This document shows positions 55,701-64,000 of a stretch of 64,000 nt of DNA, piece after piece (the stretch's first letter is position 1; each line of letters starts with the position of its first letter). The notes under the pieces were generated by a model. That model was not told where the DNA came from, did not search any database, and was given only the letters and a program-made list of their open reading frames with translations. The position numbers and the translations under genes are program-made. The stretch lies in contig NC_051088.1 in NCBI RefSeq assembly GCF_901709675.1, forward strand, positions 19,107,193-19,171,192, in the 5' to 3' direction. The DNA comes from Syngnathus acus. Taxonomy: Eukaryota > Chordata > Actinopteri > Syngnathiformes > Syngnathidae.

Positions 55701-57599
55701 ATTATTAACTTGAAAGAATCCAGGCATTTATTTACTTTACTATAATATTGCAACAATACAATTCCGGTGCATATTGTTTGTGATCTGCTAATCTAAGATC
55801 GTTGGCATGACAACAAAGTGTCAATGCGAGGCAAAACCAGAAAATGAGAACTGCGGCATCAGTGTTTGGAATGTAGAGTCCCTCCAAACCCATCACCCAT
55901 GTCAATTTAGCAATCTCCCACTGCGCTCTGCTGCAGTGGCAGCTGCTCCAATAAGTCTCACTCTGAAGCCAGACTCCACACTGTGATCACTTCGGCGTGT
56001 AGGCACTCTAGTGCATGATTATCCAGTCCAAGCAAACTAAAAATAAAAATCAGCAGCCCTTGACTGACAGAGAAATGTATTTTGATGAGAGCCGTGAGAC
56101 AATGAATGACTCTAGTTCCTAAAGTCTAAGTTTCTTTGTGAGAGGCATACAATAACAAAGCAGAAGAAATGTGTCTATAACTAAGGCTTCGTAGGAATGT
56201 ATTAAATATTCAACAACTTGATCATTTTTCAATGGAACGCCAAAAGAGTTCAGTTACAATATAACATGCTATTAGTGATTTCAATCACAACTTGTGCCAG
56301 CTTTTATACTACTGCTGACGCCTTGGGGGTCAATTTCTGAAATCAGCAACAGCTTCGGTGACTAATGCTGCACAGTTCGCACAGACCTTTCGTCATAGTA
56401 AAGCACAATAACAATTTTAGACTCTACACTTGTCAATGTTGTTGGTCGGTGAGAAATGTAGACACTAACGGTGAACAATTTAACTGAACTAGCATCACAT
56501 TCAAATTGCCTAGCTGGGTAAAACAGTATGACTGGCTTTGGGCATCCAAATTATGTACAGCTTTTACGTATATGCATACATACAAATACAACGACAAATT
56601 ATAAAGAGCCATATACGCAATGAACAAACTAGAAAAACAAAATCATCACTGGCATCTTTCTTTATATAACAATCAAATACTACATGTATATTGTAGACTT
56701 AAGCAGACAATATGATATACTATGTAAACACAAAAAACAAAGAACACACGATATGGAGATTTTTGGAAGCTCTTGAAGACACCTGGTGAAAAACAAATCG
56801 AGACATTGTGGACATTTACTATTTCTACAGGTGCTGTGTCTTGGTCTCCGCCAGTGCCATGAAAGAAAGGAAGTGCTTTGTCTTGTTTTGCCAAATGGAG
56901 AAGTTGGATGTGCATTACCCCTACAGAATAATTTCCAATTTCACATACCACTCTGTGTGTCTGCTTTTCAATGAGAAGTTGCAGGCCATTGGCAGCCCCC
57001 TTAACTTTCCTAAGAGCAAGAGCAGCACACCTCTTTGATTGTAAAAACCTAAATGGGCATTCCAGGGTGATGTCGGAGAATTGTTATTTTTTATTTTTAT
57101 TCTCTGCATTGGCACGACAGCACAGTATTACATAAGCAAGGTTGGGAAATATTGAACATTTTTCATGGTTTGAAGGTGTCATTTTGATGGTGTTGTTCCA
57201 TACAAGTCATAGTGACTTAAATGGAGAAACATTGAAAATAATTTCCTTTCTTTACTTCATTCTATATCGGCTATTCAACAATCAGGTCATTTCTTGGAAC
57301 TGTTTTTGTAGGATTTTTTTGATATGAACAAAAATCTAAATGCCTTGTGATCTTAATGTAATTGAGAAATGTTCAAACTAATGGTAGCATCCAACTTTGT
57401 CTCAGCCTGGTTATATTGCCACGTGGAAAAAGATGTTTCATTACATAATAAAAATATCACTTCTTTGGTTGCTTTAAATAACACTATAATATTGATATTG
57501 CAATAATCAACCCCCGTATTGCACATCTTGTGTTTTTCCAATATTGTGCAGCCCTGTAAACAATTTAAGTTCCCACGTGAGAACATTTTTGAGTCTTGA

Positions 57600-57725
57600 A
57601 TGGAATTGCCATGCATGTTTTTTAAAGTCGGGGGAAAGCAGAGTAGAACCCCAAAAATGCACAGAGATAATATGTAAACTCTACACCGTAAGGAGCAAAG
57701 ATTCAAGCCCCAAACCTCAGAACTG
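57600..57725 (-). repeat. old SINE fragment, reversed
   Basis: GCATGTTTTTTAAAGTCGGG, CAGAGATAATATGTAAACTC and ATTCAAGCCCCAAACCTCAG correspond to the reversed head and body of the SINE at 36684 (the last includes a decayed B box). Confidence 0.45.
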
Positions 57726-58431
57726 TCAGGCAAATGTCACTATAGTTGCACTCACACAACATGCTGACTTAATACGATGTTTTGAATGAAAGTATCACAC
57801 ATACATGTGAAAAATTACAAGTTGCTATCACACATTAAAGATAGCGATTATAGATTTAGTCTTCATGATGCATGATTTATTCTGCTGTGGCTATGATCAG
57901 GAACCCTCAGTATGTGAAAAGCTTGGAGGCAACAAATGTGGGCGGTTGTTGTCTCATGTTGCTCCCCATAATTGATTGCCGTCATTAGCGTTGCGTGGAG
58001 TGACCTTGCTCAGGGACCAATAGCAGTGCCAATGCACGAGAGAAAAGACAATGAGAGAGTTGTTTTCATAAGCTGTAATGTCTTTGCCGTTAGGTGAACG
58101 GTGTGTAGAAGCATGGAGGACAGACGCGTCAGAGGGTAGATAAATCATGTTGTGAACCCCAGGGCGACATCTTACAGCCACACTGCCTGGTTCAATATAG
58201 CAGATTTAAAGTATTGGTAGCTAGGGAACTTTTCGACCTCCATAAAATATTTTCATACCTCTTCTGATGAAATATCGACTTACTACTTGTTGAGTGGTAC
58301 CTTGCCAGACAAAGGTTGCATCTCTTTTACTGGGACTAAACAACTTTGAGGACGGTACAAATAACAACAACGCACTGCTGCCAAAAGTCCCACAACATCC
58401 GAAGCGACGGCTGCAAGAAGTAAACAAAGTA

Positions 58432-58969
58432 CCGTATTTTCCGCACTATAAGGCGCACCTAAAAACCTCCAATTTTCTCAAAAGCCGACAGTGCGCCTTA
58501 TAATCAGATGCGCCTTATATATGGACCAATATTGAGCCACTACAGCAGGCGTGTCCAAAGTCCGGCTCGCGGGCCAAATGTCAAAGTCAAAGTCAGCTTT
58601 ATTGTCAATCCCTTCCTATGTCAAGACACACAAAGAAACCGAAATTCCGTTTCCTCTATCCCACGGTTACGAGACATACAAGTAGACGACACAAAATAAA
58701 AACAAGAAGGCACAAACAATAAATAATAAATAATAACTAAATAAAATGAGCGATGAATAAATAATAAACCAATAACCCAATAAATAAGAGGAGCAAAACT
58801 GAGCCAGTGTGCATACAGCAGACAGTAAGCATAGCGCAAAGAACAGGACGCTACGCAGAAAGGGGCAACGCAAATGTATATATCTTATATATGGACAAAG
58901 TTTTAAAATGGGCCATTCATTGAAGGTGCGCCTTATAATCCGGTGCGCCTTATAGTGCGGAAAATACGG
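58432..58969 (+). mobile_element. TA-flanked MITE, copy 4, with nested insertion
   Basis: The same family and subtype as copy 1 but in opposite orientation: both ends and both inner arms match base for base over long stretches. It is interrupted at 58581-58870 by another element (separate entry). Without that and its duplication it is 242 bp, one 65-bp unit shorter than copy 1. Confidence 0.8.
58581..58870 (-). mobile_element. 5'-truncated LINE-like insertion inside MITE copy 4
   Basis: A 290-bp insert flanked by the 6-bp duplication CAAATG (58575-58580 and 58871-58876). Read on the minus strand it ends GACAATAAAGCTGACTTTGA with a short CTTTGA repeat, the usual look of a non-LTR retrotransposon tail. 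MITE copy 1 shows the uninterrupted site. Confidence 0.7.
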
Positions 58970-59393
58970 TATAAATAATGCTAATCATGGGGGGGGGTAA
59001 ACAAAATTCAAAAGTGAGATTTGAACCTGTGACGCACAGGATTGAAGCAGGACCTTTGCGAGGCAGCACACTTTCAGAGTTTGTATTTGTATGTCTCAAG
59101 CAGCGAAATATCGCCAGGGGGTCGTTTCCGATCAGTCTGCATTTGTCACTGTCAATCTCGCTCCCACGTTCCTTGTGCAGAATCCTTCTTCACGCTCAGT
59201 AACAAACTGTCACAATACCCGCAACAATGCCAAAAAGTTTAACAGAACTTACTTTTACCTAGATTCGACTTTGCATTGGAGCCCAGGGTAGAGTCAAATC
59301 CAAGTTGGTTATTAGGGGTTTCATACAAAACATTATCCACCTGTTTTCTCTGGGGCAAATGGTTCATTTCTTTTCCATTTTTGAGATAATATA

Positions 59394-59638
59394 CACTAGC
59401 GTTCAAAGGTTTGGGGTCACCCAAACAATTTCCATGAAAACAAAATTGCACAAGGGTTTTCTCATCATCCATTAGCCTTCTTACACAATTCGGTAACATA
59501 ATGGACCATTAGAACACTGATTATTGCTGGAAATGGGCCTTTATACACCTATGTAGATATTGCATTAAAAATCAGATGTGATTTTATTTTAAAAATAAGG
59601 ACATTTCTAAGTGACTCCAAACTTTTGAATAATAGTAT
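59394..59638. mobile_element. internally deleted Tc1-like element
   Basis: Left end CACTAGCGTTCAAAGGTTTG and right end CCAAACTTTTGAATAATAGT are inverted copies of the ends of a common fish/frog Tc1 family that reads 'TTCAAAAGTTTGGGGTCAC'. Only about 245 bp remain; the transposase is gone. Recognised from the known look of the family. Confidence 0.6.
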
Positions 59639-62600
59639 TTAAAATGTTTTCTTCTGTCATTTTTTAATAAAGACATATTTATATAGATATCAGGATGAAC
59701 ACAAAGAAGGTTGGATAGGGCCAATTATACTGCATCAGTTGCTCCTGACTTGAGGGGGATATCGTCCAGAACTAAATTTAAACGTTTATTCTCAACATTA
59801 TTATATGGTATTGTTTGGACACAATAAATTTAACCACCTCATTGCTATTCATCCTGCACACAGCCATTGGAAACAGAAATGTAATTCAGCCCAACTGCTG
59901 GCGAGCGAGAGCAAAACACTATCGCCTTTGTCCATATGGCGTCATCATAATCAATGAAAACTTAAACGTTTCTTCGTGGGGCTTTAATGACCGGCAGGGG
60001 AAAAACTCCATCAACATTTTCATGGGTGCTGACTTAATAGAACCCAGCCTGGCTTATAGTTATGACAACAAGCATTTACAAAATGATTTAGACAAGACCA
60101 GGGCAAATTATAACCCAGGAGCCACAACCACCTCGGCAAGCGTTCCAGTTTTTCATGTGGCAAAATTTATTGCCCACCCCTGATTCAGACAATAAATCAC
60201 ACATACATAGAGTATGTCATGTGAGACATCAGTACTGTATTGTAAAATCCATGGTAGCTTAAATGAGCCCAGTTCAGCAAGCATCAAATAACGGACTCCC
60301 TTTTCTTTGCCTTTTTATGGCAAAATAAGCAATAAGTCAAAGCAGTAACACTCCAGCTATTTTATTTTATTTGTATTTTATCATTAATAGGGGTTAGCTA
60401 ATTTTTCACTTGTATAAATGTCTATTAAGCCATTGAGCACATGCATACATACGGTAAACACACAACAAACCACACACATCCACACACAATGACGTATAGG
60501 GATGTGTAGTATAATAAACAACTTCTGTACTTCAAAGCCGGCAGACCTCATTTTTATATGTTCATAATGTAATCTAAGACCGAATAGCAAAGAATTGTGG
60601 GAAATGGGTAAAAGCACATTATTTACTGGCTCTTTGCTTATACATGCATCCATTATCTCAGCACCCAACTGTTAAATTCGCCATATGCTCAACAGGCGGT
60701 TGTGCAGAGATACTTTCTTCTGCTGCATAGCATTTGATCCTCTTTTCACCAATCTTCTAAAACCATTGTGCTGCCTTCTGAGAATTCAAAGGAAGGATTA
60801 ATGTGTGAGGAGTTTAACATCAATGGCCAAATGGGTTAGCATCCTTCCTAATGTGAGTGAGTGAGTGAGTGAGGACCAACTAAAATGCCATTGCCGGGCA
60901 GCATCCAATTTGACACTGGCAAAGCATTTGTTCTTGAATGGTGAAGTCACGGTGATTTGGGAGGATAAACGATGCCGGTCCAATAGACATCATTACAGGC
61001 CATGGGATGGATAGAGTGAGCTTAGTGCAAAGCCTCAAAATTCAAAGTAGATTAAGGCTGACAGAGGAAATTGGATATCAATAGCGGCCAAAAGATTTGG
61101 CAGCTGTGCAGAGGGCCCATTGCTCCAGCCCCACTTCAGTGCTCATCTGAGCTGAGACCCAGCTGGTGTAAATCTATCTGCAGCCAGGCGGTGTTTCCAG
61201 AAAGTTTTGCTCACAAGTGACCACTGTCACCTCAAAGGGCAGAATAATCCACACCGAAAGTTTCAACGGAAGCTTTTTTTATGCGTGTGTTCTTGAACTC
61301 TTGAAATCCTACCCATCCAGTGCTCCATTTATGAGTGCTAAAATGAGAAAAGGCAGGTTCTGCTTGACCAAACACCTTGAGCCATCTCCTCGACATGGTG
61401 TGGGCCTACACTTTGAATACTAAGCACCTTCATAAATTGGAAATGACAAGGTGATGCATGTGGGTAATACATTTTACTGCCCAACTTCCTGACATTGATG
61501 TTACACAATAGGGAGGCTCAGTGCTGCATCAGGGCCCCAAGTTATCACTGATGCCGATGAAACAAGAACTGTACCCCAGAAAGTGGTTATTATCCTTATG
61601 TGATGCTATTTGTTGAGAAGAAGCAAAGTAAGGCAGCACAACAAAGGGCAAGCTAAAGTATGAAACAGTTGGGGATTAATAGGGGGAACATCGTGGTAAT
61701 AACACCCATTGATCTGGATGTAGAAGGTGATGAAACCTTGCAGCTCAAGGAGGCCACGGCGAGGTGTTGAATATAAACAAGCCGTGACACAAGGAGGATC
61801 TGCAGTGGTACAATTCAGTGCCTTCTGGAAGAGCACAGGGGGAATTTGATCAGAATGGCAGTTTTAAGACAATGAGCACGACCTGAGCAAACTCAGTGTC
61901 CCTGTGAGTTCATAATAAAAGAAAAGTGAGCGCTCAGGACTAAGCGATATGGTCATTATTTATGTTTTCATCTATTTCCCCTGCATATATTTTTTTTTAC
62001 TTCTGTACAGTATGTAGAAATTGATGTGCACACCAGTGAAACTATCTCAAGACATCTTGGTCTGCTTCAAAAGGACTAAAAATGCTTTTGTTTTACTCGT
62101 GCTTTGAATTGCATGCAAATGAAGTTATTCATAATAAAGGGAGAGTTTGAGATTTAAAACGAAACAAAAAACACTTTTTTGACTCCTATAAATGCCGTCC
62201 TGCTAAAACCTATGTCAAACGAATCAAAGGCAACCGTACGGCTGCATTGCTGCTGAAGAGATTTTGTATTTTAAAAAAAATAAAAAAATAAAAATCTGAA
62301 TGCCTTATTTTAAGATTTTGCCTGCAACACGCAAACTTTATACTTGCAACACCAACATGAAAAGACAGCGTTGCGTTTGAGTGAAAAATAAACAGTGGTC
62401 AAGCTAAGACATGATCGATACTAATTGGAACAATGAAATAAGTCAAGCGTGATTTTGTTTGGCAGTTGGCAGTTGTTTTTATACTAGATGCCTTTCTCGA
62501 GGCAAAACCGACTCATCTTTCATCTGGACTTTGAACCGGTAGTGGCTGGACACTCGGGAATCGGATCAACATCATCTGTATGAAAGCAAAATGAATCACA

Positions 62601-64000
62601 CTGTTTTTTAAACACAGTTTAGAAAACTGCAATGTGTAACCCTTCCAGAAACAAACAACTAAATCAGGCTGGTGCAAAAGCCTAGAAGCCGATGACAAAG
62701 AATAATTCAAATTGCAACTTTTAGATCTCATTTGATACAATCCATTTTAGGTTTAGCTCACCTAATACGTGTGGCATTAAACAATATTGTAGCAGCAGTA
62801 GATCCATGTGTCAATACTTGGAATTACAAGATAAAATGACCTGTTGTTAACCCAAATTAGTTGCAGTGACATAACGAGTGTTAAGATAGACAATTTGAAC
62901 TATTCTGGTGGTTATGAACCTTCCCTTTTAATTGAACACTTATTTAAATGTGACTACAGAAGGCTTTTGCCCACTGACTGCACGGCAGTTTAGCTTTCAG
63001 GGATTAAGCAGTTATCAGGGACACCATCTTGGTGCAGGAAGGCAGGCCTGACATGAACAGGCTGAACACATCCTCTTATAGACCGACAACTATGCCTCTC
63101 CAGATAATACACAACCTTGGGCAACAGCACTGTAATCACAATCCAACTCACAGGTTTTCTTCTCATTTTTGGTTGATACGCTCACACACACGCACGTGCA
63201 CACGCACACACCTGCAAGCATGAAAACCTCGGCACAGTTTATTCAAAGCTACTCTTGTACTTTGAGTCACATGTACTGTGGTATTTGTTCTCTGAAATGA
63301 ACACTTTCCGCCTGGGGACTTTGTCCAGATGGTGTAAGCAAAACAAAGGGTGAAAACCAAATTTTTTTTTCTACTCAATGCAAAAAGTCTGCAAAATTGG
63401 GAGGTTAAAGAAGCAAGTAAACCTTCATACTGTGCTTCACACTTTTCCACCACGGCAGTTTTGTCAAACTACTGCTAGTTTCTCGTTTGATCCTGAGCAG
63501 GTGCTTGTTTCTGTCACCGACACACACACATGCCAACACATATGCAAATATCTGCTCCTGCAGCTGGCAGCCTCAGCATCTCCAGAACACTGTCATGGGG
63601 GGGCTACATCGGACATTCAAAACACAACCTGTCTTCACACACGATACAGAAACTCAGCTGTATTCAGGTCGCGTAGGTTCTAACTACAAATGCATCCACC
63701 GCTTTGCAATAAACTAAACATCAGCCGAGAATTGATGATGTACATGCTTTGTAAAACAGCTTTGCCTTTAAAGAAGACGTATGACCAGAAATTGATTTTT
63801 CAATGTTTTCTTTATAAAGATCTCTGTGAAGGCCATCAAGTCAGAAATGAAACAACCAAGTACAACTTTTGTTGCCTGCTTATTTTGGGAAATATCAGCA
63901 AGTGAGTAGTTTTGCACTTCCACTCTACTGTTATAAAACAATGGGACAAATTACTATAATAAATATAATCACCAGAAAGGTGATTAGCAAAATCTGCATG

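Larger units (their letters stand above)
52745..64000. other. gene-poor region upstream of b3galt1
   Basis: Eleven kilobases with no coding region I can support. It should contain the b3galt1 promoter or leader introns. Seen here: MITE copy 4 with its nested insertion (58432), the deleted Tc1-like element (59394), an old SINE fragment (57600), a GTGA/GAGT simple repeat (60851-60873) and CA-rich stretches (60470, 63181). A short patch at 55560-55680 (GGGGCAGGCTGACACAAGTG, GGCCCCTCCGACCACCACCA) looks like another dispersed repeat. Confidence 0.5.

Noticed and set aside
56808-57038. 76-codon frame starting near an AG after a pyrimidine tract
   Set aside because: The peptide is not recognised and has no partner exon; weaker codon character than the 47849 patch.
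59815-60183. 122-codon plus-strand frame
   Set aside because: AT-rich, no recognisable domain, no splice context, no upstream promoter signal; length can occur by chance in 64 kb.

Overview
The window is nuclear DNA from a ray-finned (teleost) fish. Every gene is split by GT-AG introns, the proteins are vertebrate families, and the space between genes carries fish-type repeats: tRNA-derived SINEs, TA-flanked MITEs, hAT and Tc1 fragments and solo LTRs. No bacterial, viral or organellar gene is present.

From left to right there are five genes. (1) A type XXVIII-like collagen on the minus strand (593-12791): signal peptide, VWA domain, about 531-residue collagen helix made of very regular small exons, second VWA; its 3' end runs off the left edge. 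(2) atp5f1b, the mitochondrial ATP synthase beta subunit, on the plus strand (17077-19992, ten exons, 517 aa), with an NRF-1-like site just upstream. (3) A membrane short-chain dehydrogenase of the SDR9C (RDH16/HSD17B6/DHRS9) group on the minus strand (20686-22386, four exons, 320 aa), tail to tail with atp5f1b. (4) abcb11, the bile salt export pump, on the plus strand (28583-44079), reconstructed as 28 coding exons whose lengths sum to 4086 nt (1361 codons plus stop). An inverted-repeat-1 nuclear-receptor site lies about 130 bp upstream of a TATA-like box in front of it. (5) b3galt1, a single-exon beta-1,3-galactosyltransferase on the minus strand (51758-52744). The right-hand 11 kb has no gene I can support.

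The genes do not form a pathway. The gene order joins two sets of neighbours known from human: ABCB11 with B3GALT1 (2q24-q31) and ATP5F1B with the RDH16/HSD17B6 cluster (12q13). The richest non-coding content is mobile DNA, several elements having exact target-site duplications: two solo LTRs (5 bp), one SINE (13 bp), one hAT MITE (8 bp), one MITE with a 10-bp duplication, and four members of a TA-flanked MITE family. One of those four carries a nested insertion whose empty site is shown by another copy in the same window. I found no clear new gene system. The best regulatory lead is the IR-1 site of abcb11, and the best unexplained coding-like signal is a 129-nt exon-like patch at 47849-47977.
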